Made by a program: the position numbers and the translations under genes
Notes under the pieces: model-generated
Told to the model about the DNA's origin: nothing
Seen by the model: the letters and a program-made list of their open reading frames with translations, nothing else
The model's database searches: none
NCBI RefSeq assembly: GCF_900096995.1
Contig: NZ_OANT01000009.1
Coordinates: forward strand, 40,612-104,611
Length of the DNA: 64,000 bases
Source: Acinetobacter puyangensis
GTDB taxonomy: Bacteria; Pseudomonadota; Gammaproteobacteria; Pseudomonadales; Moraxellaceae
Direction: 5' to 3'
Shown here: one piece after another, positions 19,644 to 28,263 of the stretch
How the letters are laid out: each line of letters begins with the position of its first letter
Numbering within the stretch: position 1 is the stretch's first letter

Positions 19644-20876
19644 GTGGACGTACGTCTATCAGATCGTGTCAATGCCATCAAACCATCCCCTACGCTTGCA
19701 GTGACCAATAAAGCTGCGGAATTAAAAGCAGCGGGTAAAAACGTCATTGGTTTAGGCGCAGGTGAACCTGATTTTGATACCCCTCAACATATTAAAGATG
19801 CAGCAATTAAAGCCATTAACGATGGTTTTACCAAATATACTGCGGTAGATGGTACGCCTAGTCTAAAAAAAGCCATCATTGCAAAATTCAAACGTGATAA
19901 TAATCTTGATTACCAAGCCAATCAGATTCTGGTGTCTTGTGGTGGGAAACAATCTTTCTTTAATTTAGCATTGGCTTTATTAAACAAAGGTGACGAAGTG
20001 ATTATTCCTGCACCTTACTGGGTAAGCTATCCAGATATGGTGATCATCGCTGAAGGTACACCTGTAATTGTAAAATGTGGTGAAGAACAACGTTTTAAAA
20101 TTACCCCAGAACAACTGGAAGCGGCAATTACCCCAAATACCCGTTTACTGGTATTAAATAGCCCGTCCAACCCTACCGGCATGATCTATAGCAAAGCAGA
20201 ACTTGAAGCGTTGGCAGAAGTATTACGTCGTCATCCGCAAGTTTTTGTTGCATCTGATGACATGTATGAACCTATCCGTTGGGAAGATGAGTTCTATAAC
20301 ATCGTAACAGTTGCGCCAGACTTATATGACCGTACGTTCGTATTAAACGGTGTATCCAAAGCCTATGCCATGACCGGATGGCGTATTGGTTATGCTGCTG
20401 GTCCTGCAAAAGTGATCGGTGCGATGAAAAAAATCCAGTCACAATCAACGTCTAATCCGACTTCAATTTCGCAAGTCGCTGCGGAAGCTGCCCTGAATGG
20501 TCCACAAGATGTATTACAACCAATGATTGCAGCGTTTAAACGTCGTCATGATCTGGTCGTAAAAGGCTTAAATGACATTAAAGGTATCACCTGTCTGCCT
20601 GCTGATGGTGCATTCTATGCTTACGCCAATATTCGTCCACTGATTCGTGCCAAAGGTTTGAAGTCTTGTACAGAGTTTTCTGAGTGGTTATTAGAAGAAA
20701 CAGGCGTAGCTGTGGTACCGGGTGATGCATTCGGTCTAGGTGGCTTTATACGTATCTCTTATGCGACTGCCGATGAAGTTCTGGTGGATGCACTTGCACG
20801 TATCAAAAAAGCAGCTGATTCTATTGATGGTGTAGATGAAGCAATTGCTTCAATCGAAGCAGAGAAAAAAGCGTAA
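19644..20876 (+). CDS. aspC: aspartate-family pyridoxal-phosphate aminotransferase (class I)
   Basis: A 410-residue fold-type I aminotransferase, most like the I-gamma aspartate aminotransferases that make aspartate from oxaloacetate and glutamate. Key features: the substrate-binding GAGEPDFDTP, NSPSNPTGM, and the PLP lysine Lys239 in SKAYAMTGWRIGY, plus the late Arg in GFIRISYA. The start is GTG at 19644, with AAGGAA 8 bases upstream. The C-terminal tail is Ala/Glu-rich. The exact amino-acid preference within the subclass cannot be proved from sequence. Terminator follows. Confidence 0.88.
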   Translation: MDVRLSDRVNAIKPSPTLAVTNKAAELKAAGKNVIGLGAGEPDFDTPQHIKDAAIKAINDGFTKYTAVDGTPSLKKAIIAKFKRDNNLDYQANQILVSCGGKQSFFNLALALLNKGDEVIIPAPYWVSYPDMVIIAEGTPVIVKCGEEQRFKITPEQLEAAITPNTRLLVLNSPSNPTGMIYSKAELEALAEVLRRHPQVFVASDDMYEPIRWEDEFYNIVTVAPDLYDRTFVLNGVSKAYAMTGWRIGYAAGPAKVIGAMKKIQSQSTSNPTSISQVAAEAALNGPQDVLQPMIAAFKRRHDLVVKGLNDIKGITCLPADGAFYAYANIRPLIRAKGLKSCTEFSEWLLEETGVAVVPGDAFGLGGFIRISYATADEVLVDALARIKKAADSIDGVDEAIASIEAEKKA

Positions 20877-20906
20877 CCGATAATAGCACCGTACACTTTT
20901 ATCAGG

Positions 20907-20942
20907 CCCATGATGCATAACACTGTGTCATGGGTTTTTTTA
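20907..20942 (+). terminator. aminotransferase gene terminator
   Basis: CCCATGA and TCATGGG pair across a 14-base loop and are followed by TTTTTTT, 30 bases after the stop. Confidence 0.8.
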
Positions 20943-21089
20943 ATGCTCCCTCATTTTGAGATTTATCCTTCCTATTCTTTAGTATGAGTCTGGTTACAAA
21001 GCAATAAACTTTTTTTATCTAATCACAACATGCCTGGCACTATAAATGCTTATTATAAATTGAACAATAAACATGCAATGGAGTTTGAC

Positions 21090-21347
21090 ATGAATATTCA
21101 GCAAAATCTACACTGTTTAGGCAATTTAAAACAAATCAAGCTATTACATGAAGCTGGCATCGACCATGCGGTGATTGCCCATTTTTTTCAATCGGAAAAT
21201 ATTCCATTACAAACCCATCACATCAACAGCATTCTTGAATCAATTGATGTACTAAATAAACAGCAAATTTCTGGAACTAAACTCACTGCCCTGATGAATG
21301 CAAAAGCCGATTTGGCCGAATCAGAACAAATCCCTTGTCCTGTTTAA
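21090..21347 (+). CDS. small conserved-looking protein of unknown function
   Basis: An 85-residue soluble protein beginning MNIQQNLHCLGNLKQIKLL. Upstream ATGs at 21030 and 21078 are in frame, but ATG 21090 has GGAG 6 bases ahead. The middle (HEAGIDHAVIAHFFQSENI) reads like a helix-rich fold, perhaps a short DNA- or protein-binding domain. I do not recognise a family. A good terminator follows and codon use is like its neighbours, which supports a real gene. Confidence 0.65.
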   Translation: MNIQQNLHCLGNLKQIKLLHEAGIDHAVIAHFFQSENIPLQTHHINSILESIDVLNKQQISGTKLTALMNAKADLAESEQIPCPV

Positions 21348-21384
21348 ACGTAACCTCGACCTTCACATTTTTCATTGCAGTCCC

Positions 21385-21412
21385 AAGTGGCATTAAAGCC
21401 ACTTTTTAATGC
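21385..21412 (+). terminator. terminator of the small gene
   Basis: AAGTGGC-ATTAAA-GCCACTT is a perfect 7-bp hairpin running into TTTTTAAT, about 40 bases after the stop codon. Confidence 0.8.
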
Positions 21413-21462
21413 TCATTAAAAAAACACTTAGATAGAAATCTCATATTTATCCTGTGAAATGC

Positions 21463-21490
21463 TTGACCCTGTCGTAAATCTCTCTATAAT
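21463..21490 (+). promoter_or_regulatory. promoter of first tRNA-Asn
   Basis: TTGACC (21463-21468) and TATAAT (21485-21490) are 16 bases apart and end 11 bases before the tRNA. Confidence 0.75.
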
Positions 21491-21501
21491 CGCTTTCACA
21501 T

Positions 21502-21577
21502 TCTCCCATAGCTCAGTCGGTAGAGCGACGGACTGTTAATCCGCAGGTCCCTGGTTCGAGCCCAGGTGGGAGAGCCA
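21502..21577 (+). tRNA. tRNA-Asn (GTT), copy 1
   Basis: Acceptor arms TCTCCCA/TGGGAGA, anticodon stem CGGA/TCCG with loop CTGTTAA (anticodon GTT), T arm CCTGG-TTCGAGC-CCAGG, discriminator G and encoded CCA. It is the first of three identical copies. Confidence 0.97.
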
Positions 21578-21584
21578 AAATTCT

Positions 21585-21616
21585 AAAAGCCCGCTTTTCA
21601 TCAGCGGGCTTTTTTA
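21585..21616 (+). terminator. terminator of first tRNA-Asn
   Basis: AAAAGCCCGCT and AGCGGGCTTTT form a strong stem with a 8-base loop, then a T run, 7 bases after the tRNA. Confidence 0.92.
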
Positions 21617-21885
21617 TGCGCATTTATTTCCCTGTGTACCATTAAAGAAACATTTCAAGTTGATCAATCTATAGTCGAAGACTTATCTTTAGAATTTACG
21701 TGATTGCTCGACTACATAAATATATCATTCCGTTTTATCTCCCCTGCGCTAATATCGATCATCATCGTTACCATAAAGTCTATCTACACTGACTGATCAC
21801 GACAAAACACCCTAAATGTATTGTACTAAAGATATATTAAGGTGATGATAAAAAATACAATTAATTCTTTTTTAAGAGATTTGAC

Positions 21886-21913
21886 TTGACCCCCCATAAA
21901 ATTTCTCTATAAT
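21886..21913 (+). promoter_or_regulatory. promoter of second tRNA-Asn
   Basis: TTGACC (21886-21891) and TATAAT (21908-21913) are 16 bases apart, the same layout as copy 1. Confidence 0.75.
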
Positions 21914-21924
21914 TCTTCACACAT

Positions 21925-22000
21925 TCTCCCATAGCTCAGTCGGTAGAGCGACGGACTGTTAATCCGCAGGTCCCTGGTTCGAGCCCAGGTGGGAGAGCCA
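21925..22000 (+). tRNA. tRNA-Asn (GTT), copy 2
   Basis: Identical over all 76 bases to the copy at 21502, with anticodon GTT and encoded CCA. Confidence 0.97.
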
Positions 22001-22007
22001 AAATTCT

Positions 22008-22040
22008 AAAAGCTCACTGTTTATCAGTGGGCTTTTTTTA
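22008..22040 (+). terminator. terminator of second tRNA-Asn
   Basis: AAAAGCTCACTG and CAGTGGGCTTTT pair around TTTAT with one wobble, followed by a T run. Confidence 0.9.
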
Positions 22041-22202
22041 TGCTTCATTCTTTTGTCATATAAACAAAGACAATCTATGTGTTCTATGCACACTGATCTT
22101 ATCGATCTAAAAGGTAGTATTTCAAAAGTTATAGATTGAATTGTCTAATGTTTATTTTTAATCCATTCAAACTTTTTTCATTCTATTTTCATCATAATAT
22201 GC

Positions 22203-22231
22203 TTGACCTTCTCCTGATTCACCCCTAAAAT
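22203..22231 (+). promoter_or_regulatory. promoter of third tRNA-Asn
   Basis: TTGACC (22203-22208) and TAAAAT (22226-22231) are 17 bases apart. The -10 box is slightly weaker than in copies 1 and 2. Confidence 0.65.
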
Positions 22232-22242
22232 TCCCCACACAT

Positions 22243-22318
22243 TCTCCCATAGCTCAGTCGGTAGAGCGACGGACTGTTAATCCGCAGGTCCCTGGTTCGA
22301 GCCCAGGTGGGAGAGCCA
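22243..22318 (+). tRNA. tRNA-Asn (GTT), copy 3
   Basis: Identical to the two copies upstream, again with its own promoter and terminator. Confidence 0.97.
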
Positions 22319-22325
22319 AAATTCT

Positions 22326-22360
22326 AAAAAAGCTCACTGTTTATCAGTGGGCTTTTTTTA
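22326..22360 (+). terminator. terminator of third tRNA-Asn
   Basis: Same stem sequence as the second terminator (AGCTCACTG/CAGTGGGCT) with a T run, so copies 2 and 3 look like a more recent duplication. Confidence 0.9.
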
Positions 22361-22387
22361 TTAAGAAGTGATTTTATTTTGCGCATC

Positions 22388-22828
22388 ATGTGGTTTCTAC
22401 TCCCCTGCCTACTTTTACTAGGCATTATTCTTTTCTACAAACTAAAATATAAACAACAATACTTTGCCCGAAGATTAATGACAGCCTTTGAACAAAAAAT
22501 GTTTGCCCAGCTTAAACGAGCTTTTCCGGAATATGATGTGTTATGTCAGGTGGCATTTAGTGCGTTAATCACCAATGATCATTATAAGATTCGTAGTCGC
22601 TTTAATCGTAAAGTCACCGATTTTGTATTAATCAATTCGGATTGTGATGTCATTGCAATTATCGAACTCGATGATCCCTCTCATTTAAATAAAGTTGCAG
22701 AAGATCAGTTTCGGGATAAAATGCTCAATGAAGCTGGCTATACAGTCTATAGATTCTGTGCCATACCCTCGGTTCAGGAATTACGCAAATCAGTCACAAC
22801 TAAGAAAAGTTATAAATGGGTGAGTTAA
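22388..22828 (+). CDS. membrane-anchored DUF2726 protein
   Basis: One N-terminal membrane helix (residues 2-18) is followed by a DUF2726 domain (about 40-140). The domain shows the core FNRKVTDFVLI and AIIELDDPSH, a layout reminiscent of restriction-endonuclease-like nuclease folds (D...E-x-D). The function is unknown. The frame opens with TTG at 22379; ATG 22388 is chosen but neither has a good ribosome site. It lies directly after the third tRNA-Asn terminator. Confidence 0.75.
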   Translation: MWFLLPCLLLLGIILFYKLKYKQQYFARRLMTAFEQKMFAQLKRAFPEYDVLCQVAFSALITNDHYKIRSRFNRKVTDFVLINSDCDVIAIIELDDPSHLNKVAEDQFRDKMLNEAGYTVYRFCAIPSVQELRKSVTTKKSYKWVS

Positions 22829-22844
22829 AATCAAGCCATTAAAA

Positions 22845-22870
22845 AACCAGAAATCTCTCGATTTCTGGCT
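22845..22870 (-). terminator. terminator shared by DUF2726 and lipase genes
   Basis: CCAGAAATC-TCTC-GATTTCTGG is a perfect 9-bp stem between convergent genes. On the minus strand it is followed by TTTTTTAATGG, so it chiefly ends the lipase transcript. On the plus strand the T tail is weaker. Confidence 0.85.
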
Positions 22871-22896
22871 GGTTATTTCACTGTATTTCCATATCG

Positions 22897-24141
22897 CTAT
22901 GAATTTGGCAAGATTTCCTGAATAAATTCTACAATCTCGTCATTACGCTGTACAATGGCTTGAGTATGGCCTGCATCTTCCACCAATTCAAATTTCACCT
23001 GTGGCGAAGTCCCTAAAGCATTTAAACCAGTCACCAAAGCTTGAGTTACCTGATATGGGACAGCCATATCCAGTTTACCCTGTACCACAAATACCGGCTT
23101 ATTCAGCTTTTGGGTTCCGGGTTGTGAGTCCTGTAAAAATTTTGCGACTGTGGCATTGCTAAGAAAATCTGCTTTTAATGCAGGATAATCCGTCACGTTT
23201 TGTCCCGGATTCTCAATCAGATAAGCCTGGATATCCTGTTGATATTTTGTCATCATATCGCCCAGACATAAGCCATTATCACCGGTTGTCCCTTCTGCAT
23301 TAGCGGCAATCAATCCTGAACGGTTTTCAAATAGAGACTGATAATCAAAAGTTGGTGTATAGGCTTTGATCCCTACTGTGGTATACGCCGCATAAGCTAA
23401 CAGTTCGGAATATACTGCAATTGCTACTTCTCGTTTTCCACCTGTCTCCAAATCTGCAATTGCTTGTGGTGCAATCTGACTGATAATATAGCCCAGACTA
23501 GAGGCTGGTGCAGTTGCTACAGCCCCACGATAATCTGCATCATCATTGGCAAATTGAGCAATGCCCAGTGATGCATGTCCGCCTTGTGACTGACCAATAG
23601 ACATCCATGTACCTTTTAATTGGGAACTATATTTCTCTTTGACTGCTTTAACCGCATAAATTGCCGATTGCGCTTCACTTTCAAGATTAAGATATGGATG
23701 AATACCTGCTTCACCTAAACCTTCGTAATCCGGTGCCACAATCACATAGCCCAGTTTTAATAGACTATTGGCCAGTAGTGAAAAATTATCGCCAATTGGA
23801 TTTTTGCTTGGTGCACAGGCATCGCCCACACCTGTCGTCCCATGTGCCCAGACCACCACTCGCCAGCCATCTTTAGGTCGCTCAGTTTTTGGAAACATCA
23901 CCATGGCGGTGGCTTTTTCAGTTTTACCTGTCACATATGGCATGCGATAGGTCATAACATCGACTTGACTTGCTTCTGTGGGGATTGCCCCTGCACGGTA
24001 GGCAACTTCGGAAGAATAATATTGATAACCCTGATAGCGGTCATCATCATCATCTGAATTACAGCCTGCCAGTCCTATGGCAGTAGATAATAACGTCGCA
24101 ACAGCAAAAACTTTTATTCCATTAAAATGCTTATTTAACAT
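22897..24141 (-). CDS. lipoprotein lipase/esterase, alpha/beta hydrolase
   Basis: A 414-residue secretory-lipase-type hydrolase. The N-terminus has a lipoprotein signal with lipobox LAGC, then an Asp-rich linker (NSDDDDD). The nucleophile elbow is GQSQGG near residue 185, the acid is probably in GKLDMAVPY near 345, and the His is in EDAGHTQA near 390. The oxyanion motif is WAHGTTG. It is likely anchored in the outer membrane or periplasm and acts on acyl esters. It is a monocistronic unit with its own terminator. Confidence 0.87.
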   Translation of the reverse strand: MLNKHFNGIKVFAVATLLSTAIGLAGCNSDDDDDRYQGYQYYSSEVAYRAGAIPTEASQVDVMTYRMPYVTGKTEKATAMVMFPKTERPKDGWRVVVWAHGTTGVGDACAPSKNPIGDNFSLLANSLLKLGYVIVAPDYEGLGEAGIHPYLNLESEAQSAIYAVKAVKEKYSSQLKGTWMSIGQSQGGHASLGIAQFANDDADYRGAVATAPASSLGYIISQIAPQAIADLETGGKREVAIAVYSELLAYAAYTTVGIKAYTPTFDYQSLFENRSGLIAANAEGTTGDNGLCLGDMMTKYQQDIQAYLIENPGQNVTDYPALKADFLSNATVAKFLQDSQPGTQKLNKPVFVVQGKLDMAVPYQVTQALVTGLNALGTSPQVKFELVEDAGHTQAIVQRNDEIVEFIQEILPNS

Positions 24142-24199
24142 CGCTGTACTCCTTACCTCACGATTTATTCCATGTTAAGCATCTGTATTAAGCCATAAA

Positions 24200-24225
24200 A
24201 AAAGTGCTTTGTAATGAGCACTTTG
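24200..24225 (-). terminator. ubiCA terminator
   Basis: AAAGTGCT and AGCACTTT pair around an 8-base loop. On the minus strand the stem runs into TTTTTTTATGG, about 35 bases after the ubiA stop. Confidence 0.88.
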
Positions 24226-24257
24226 TAATTAATATCAGGAAAGTAAGCCAAGATTCA

Positions 24258-25142
24258 TTAGCCCATTGACCAATATGCACTGGCAATACCAAGCCAGATC
24301 ACCAATCCCACCCAACGATTATGCCGAAATGCCCAGAAACAAATCTGTGGATCACGATGTCGGGTTTGCCATGCCTGATAAATAAAATCCAGTGCAACCA
24401 CACCTAAGGCGATCAATACATAGGGAAATAATTCTTCACGCCATCCTGCATAACCAATCAGAATCAGGCTAGAAATTTGTAATGCAGCAATAATATGTAA
24501 ATCATAACGACCAAATAAAATTGCGGTAGATTTCACACCAATTTTTAAATCATCTTCACGGTCGGTAATCGCATATTGCGTATCATAGGCCACTGTCCAC
24601 GCCAAATTACCAAAATACAGTAACCAACAGGTTAAATCAGGGGTTTGCCCAACGGCAACATATGCCATGGGAATTGACCATGAAAATGCAGCACCTAAAA
24701 ACACCTGCGGTAAATGGGTATATCGCTTCATAAAGGGATATATAAAAGCCAATGCCAATGCGCCAAATGACCAATAGAAGGTTTCAATCGGCAGAAAAAA
24801 TAGCAGACAGGCACTCGCAGCCACCAACACCAGAAAAACCCAGATTGCTTCAATCGGTTGAATGATCCCCGCCGCAAGTGGCCGCTGTTTGGTGCGTGCC
24901 ACATGACCATCAACTTTACGATCAGCAAAATCATTGATGGCACAGCCTGCTGCCCGCATAAAAATTACACCTAAAATCATCAGGACTAAAACCTTAAGAT
25001 CAGGCATACCTCGTGCGGCAATCCATAATGCCCACATGGTTGGCCAAAAAACCAATTCGGTTCCGATCGGTTTATCAAAACGACAAAGATAATAATAGGC
25101 CTGTAAACGCTCGCGCCAAGTGGTTACGACTTGAGTGGTCAT
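24258..25142 (-). CDS. ubiA: 4-hydroxybenzoate polyprenyltransferase
   Basis: An inner-membrane enzyme that attaches the polyprenyl tail to 4-hydroxybenzoate, the second step of ubiquinone synthesis. Both Asp-rich motifs are seen: NDFADRKVDGHV near residue 70 and YAITDREDDLKIG near 190. About eight helices span 294 residues. It lies 38 bases downstream of ubiC, which supplies its substrate. ATG 25142 has only a weak ribosome site. Confidence 0.95.
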   Translation of the reverse strand: MTTQVVTTWRERLQAYYYLCRFDKPIGTELVFWPTMWALWIAARGMPDLKVLVLMILGVIFMRAAGCAINDFADRKVDGHVARTKQRPLAAGIIQPIEAIWVFLVLVAASACLLFFLPIETFYWSFGALALAFIYPFMKRYTHLPQVFLGAAFSWSIPMAYVAVGQTPDLTCWLLYFGNLAWTVAYDTQYAITDREDDLKIGVKSTAILFGRYDLHIIAALQISSLILIGYAGWREELFPYVLIALGVVALDFIYQAWQTRHRDPQICFWAFRHNRWVGLVIWLGIASAYWSMG

Positions 25143-25180
25143 AGAGTTGTCCGAATGAGTTTAATTAACTGCTTTTAAAA

Positions 25181-25669
25181 CTATTTTTCAATAAAGGCGG
25201 CAAACTGTGCCAGAAAGGTTTCTTGTACTATAAATTTACAGCCATGCCAAGTATAACAGCTCTGTCGGGTCCAGCCTTCGTCAAGATAAATCACTCTACG
25301 CTGACATTTCGGTGTAGTGCGCTGAAACAGAAAATGTCCAATCGGCTGCCGTCCAATATGCTTAAAGATTCTCGCCTTTGCCTGTAAACTCAATATGGGG
25401 AAAATACTTTTAGCTTTGACCCATGGCTGTGTCTGTGAACCATATAAATAACTTTCCCGTACCCAAGCAAGATGCTGATGCGGCATACCCAACCAGCGGG
25501 CATCATGGATGCTTAATTTTTGATAATGTTCGTTAATGGGTTCAACACGGAATTGCCCTGCTGCTAGATGCGTTAATTGCTGCGTGAGAGAGCCTTCCGC
25601 CAATAACCATTGTCTTAATCCAGTCGGCAGGTTTTGATGAGAATCATGACTGGTCTGAAAATGGTGCAT
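25181..25669 (-). CDS. ubiC: chorismate--pyruvate lyase
   Basis: Makes 4-hydroxybenzoate and pyruvate from chorismate, the entry to ubiquinone synthesis. The 162-residue length and the pattern WVRESYLYG, then IGHFLFQ and R-x-IYLDEGWTRQSCY-x-W fit UbiC, including the Arg and Glu residues expected at the active site. It is soluble, with no signal peptide. It is the first gene of ubiC-ubiA on the minus strand. Confidence 0.9.
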   Translation of the reverse strand: MHHFQTSHDSHQNLPTGLRQWLLAEGSLTQQLTHLAAGQFRVEPINEHYQKLSIHDARWLGMPHQHLAWVRESYLYGSQTQPWVKAKSIFPILSLQAKARIFKHIGRQPIGHFLFQRTTPKCQRRVIYLDEGWTRQSCYTWHGCKFIVQETFLAQFAAFIEK

Positions 25670-25854
25670 ATCTTCTTGTTACCGAAAAAATATGTCTTAG
25701 TTTAACCGAAAAATCACATCTTCGAATTATTTTTCAAGTGATGTATTTCGTTAACTTTGCTATCTTCAACAATATTTAAAATCTTTTGACTTTAAAAATG
25801 AATAAAGATAAACGGTGAATAAATCCATCAAATTATTAAGATATTTTAGACATT

Positions 25855-25884
25855 AAAAAAGCCCGCACGAATGCGAGCTTCCCT
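25855..25884 (-). terminator. glnA terminator
   Basis: AAGCCCGCA and TGCGAGCTT form a 9-bp stem with one mismatch and a CGAA loop. On the minus strand it runs into TTTTTTAATG, about 20 bases past the glnA stop. Confidence 0.85.
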
Positions 25885-25901
25885 TACAGATTTTCTTCCA
25901 T

Positions 25902-27311
25902 TTACACACTATAATACATATCAAACTCAACTGGATGAGTTGTCGTATTCAGACGACGTACATCTTCAGTTTTTAATTCGATGTAAGCATCTAACATTTC
26001 TTTAGTGAATACGCCGCCTTTTAACAGGAACTCGTGATCTGCTTCCAAAGCTTCCAAAGCCATTTCTAGGCTATGTGCCACGGTTGGGATTTTCGCTTCT
26101 TCTTCAGGAGGCAAGTCATATAAGTTTTTGTCTGCTGCTTCACCTGGGTGGATTTTGCTTTGAATACCATCAAGACCAGCCATCAACAAGGCAGCAAATG
26201 CCAAGTATGGGTTACATGCTGGATCAGGGAAACGTGCTTCGATACGTTTACCTTTCGGGCTAGATACGTATGGAATACGGATAGAAGCAGAACGGTTACG
26301 TGCTGAGTAAGCCAGCATGATTGGTGCTTCAAAGTGTGGAACCAGACGCTTATATGAGTTGGTTGACGGGTTAGTAATCGCATTCAACGCACGCGCATGC
26401 TTGATCACACCACCAATGAAGTAAAGTGCAAGTTCAGAAAGACCTGCATATTCATCACCAGCAAACAGGTTTTTGCCGTCTTTGGAGATTGACATATGCA
26501 CGTGCATACCAGAACCGTTATCACCTACCAATGGTTTTGGCATGAAAGTCGCAGTTTTTGCAAATTGATGTGCAACATTATGAACAGCATATTTAAACTG
26601 TTGTACTTCATCTGCTTTACGAACCAGCGTGTTAAAGCTTACACCAATTTCCATCTGACAAGATGCAACTTCATGATGATGTACTTCTACACGGCCTTCA
26701 CCCATGATCTCTTCGATTTTGCTACACATTTCTGCACGCATATCTTGACCAGAATCAACTGGAGGAACTGGAAAGTAACCGCCTTTAACACGTGGACGGT
26801 GACCAGAGTTACCAGCATCATATTCTTTGCCAGTTGACCATGCAGCTTCTTCTGCACTGATCGTCAAACGCGCCCCAGACATGTCAATGTCCCATTTCAC
26901 ATCATCAAATACAAAGAATTCTGGTTCTGGACCAAAGAATGCAGTATCACCAATGCCTGTAGATTTTAAATACTCTTCTGCACGACGAGCAATAGAACGT
27001 GGATCACGTTCATAACCTTGACCAGTTGAAGGTTCGATTACATCACAAGTCACAACAACTGTTGGTTCAGCAAAGAACGGATCGATAAAGGCAGTTTCTG
27101 CATCTGGACGTAAAATCATGTCAGACGCTTCAATACCTTTCCAGCCTGCGATAGATGAACCATCAAACATTTTACCATCTTCAAAAGTATCTTCGTCGAT
27201 GGTATCGGCAGGATATGTCACATGCTGCTCTTTACCTTTGGTATCCGTAAAACGGAAATCTACCCACTTTGCTCCACCTTCTTGGATTAATTTAAGAACC
27301 TTATTTGACAT
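25902..27311 (-). CDS. glnA: type I glutamine synthetase
   Basis: Ligates ammonia to glutamate with ATP and is the main enzyme of ammonia assimilation. The N-terminal beta-grasp ([17 protein letters not shown]), the catalytic [16 protein letters not shown] and [10 protein letters not shown] motifs, and the adenylylation-site context [14 protein letters not shown] are all present. This implies control by GlnE-type adenylylation at that Tyr. ATG 27311 gives 469 residues, the usual length, and has GGAG about 10 bases ahead; a TTG two codons upstream is not needed. A sigma-54 promoter and NtrC-like sites lie upstream. Confidence 0.97.
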   Translation of the reverse strand: MSNKVLKLIQEGGAKWVDFRFTDTKGKEQHVTYPADTIDEDTFEDGKMFDGSSIAGWKGIEASDMILRPDAETAFIDPFFAEPTVVVTCDVIEPSTGQGYERDPRSIARRAEEYLKSTGIGDTAFFGPEPEFFVFDDVKWDIDMSGARLTISAEEAAWSTGKEYDAGNSGHRPRVKGGYFPVPPVDSGQDMRAEMCSKIEEIMGEGRVEVHHHEVASCQMEIGVSFNTLVRKADEVQQFKYAVHNVAHQFAKTATFMPKPLVGDNGSGMHVHMSISKDGKNLFAGDEYAGLSELALYFIGGVIKHARALNAITNPSTNSYKRLVPHFEAPIMLAYSARNRSASIRIPYVSSPKGKRIEARFPDPACNPYLAFAALLMAGLDGIQSKIHPGEAADKNLYDLPPEEEAKIPTVAHSLEMALEALEADHEFLLKGGVFTKEMLDAYIELKTEDVRRLNTTTHPVEFDMYYSV

Positions 27312-27376
27312 GTGCAATATGCTCCAGTGTAATTTATATGCACTTAGTGAGTGCGCTTTTCAGTTGCTAGTAATAT

Positions 27377-27393
27377 AGCAAAACCCATACCAA
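27377..27393 (-). promoter_or_regulatory. sigma-54 (-24/-12) promoter of glnA
   Basis: On the minus strand the 17-mer TTGGTATGGGTTTTGCT fits the sigma-54 consensus YTGGCACGRNNNTTGCW at all but two specified positions. The invariant GG and GC are exactly 10 bases apart. Transcription would start near 27365, leaving a leader of about 54 bases before glnA. Confidence 0.75.
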
Positions 27394-27538
27394 CTTTTGG
27401 TTACTTATCTAAAACATTGAAATCTTTATAAGAAATTATATCTTAGATAGACTGAATGATTGCTATTATACTGTCCGCACAATAAAATGCACCATATATA
27501 AACACAAGGATAATAAATTAAAAATCATTGCAAATTTA

Positions 27539-27595
27539 TGCACTTTTTTGTTGCAAATTAGGTATCAGTCAGATTTTATGCACCAAAATTTGGCA
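27539..27595. promoter_or_regulatory. two NtrC-like enhancer sites upstream of glnA
   Basis: TGCACTTTTTTGTTGCA (27539-27555) and TGCACCAAAATTTGGCA (27579-27595) are 17-bp dyads resembling the NtrC consensus TGCACYA-N3-TGGTGCA. The first is the better match. Their centres lie 40 bases apart and about 180 and 220 bases upstream of the predicted glnA start site. A further lone half-site TGCACCA is at 27488. Enhancer use is inference. Confidence 0.55.
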
Positions 27596-27686
27596 AAAAT
27601 TGCCTTTTTGTTTGTTGAGTAAAAAAATTCAGATATTTTTATAAAGACATGAAAGACGCAAATCATCAATTTATCCGCTTGTTTTG

Positions 27687-28143
27687 CTAATTTGTTTCCT
27701 TATCTGCTCCACAACAGCACTGACATATCTTGCTCTCAAGCATCAACTGATAAAAATTTATTTCAAGTCGAGAATTTGTACAAAAATTCAGAATTGCTAA
27801 CTTTATTTTATCGTCATTCACTGTCTGTATGGCTTGACACTGTCTGCATCTAATCGTGATATCAGCATGAGAGTGTGATAATGAAAATCAAGCCTGCTCA
27901 GTATTTATTTTATAACGTTGTGCCAACCCGCTATTTTGGTAGATTTTTTAAAGTGCTATAAATTGTCACCCAATTAAGCCGGTGATTTTGTTGTAGCAAA
28001 ATATCTTCAATTTCATATGCAGTCATCGCATGAGAGGATTGCTGCATCACTTTGTAAATCATTAGCCGAGGCAACGTCACCTTGATGTGCTTATGTTTCA
28101 GTAAATCTCGAATAGCATTTGTATCATTTAAATTTATTGTCAT
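27687..28143 (-). pseudogene. frameshifted Fur-family regulator gene
   Basis: The intact N-terminal part (28143-27931, 70 codons) is a Fur-family winged-helix domain: HIKVTLPRLMIYKVMQQ, then TAYEIEDILLQQ, then VTIYSTLKNL. It stops at TAG after LPK. Skipping one base there restores a frame that reads SGLAQRYKINTEQA. After one in-frame TGA that frame continues SHADITIRCRQCQAIQTV, LEINFYQLML and ICQCCCGADKETN to a stop at 27687. The CxxC pair and overall span (about 152 codons) match full-length Fur/Zur proteins. Two separate lesions, one frameshift and one nonsense, mark it as a decayed gene. It sits 120 bases downstream of the siderophore genes on the same strand. Confidence 0.82.
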
Positions 28144-28263
28144 ATTTTAACACTCAAAACTTAATAACTCTAAATAGTAAATGTTAGCCATCACTAAATC
28201 GCCATCAACGGTAATTTAGATTTAAAACAAGCAGACAATACTGTGCTTCATCTATTCATTGAC

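Noticed and set aside
21463..22360. The repeated tRNA-Asn region as a CRISPR-like or integrative-element array
   Set aside because: The repeats are complete tRNA genes with promoters and terminators; no integrase, direct-repeat att pair or regular spacers are seen.
26075..27378. Plus-strand frames antisense to glnA
   Set aside because: glnA is full length and conserved, and the longest antisense frame (113 codons) has Cys/Phe/Thr-biased composition.
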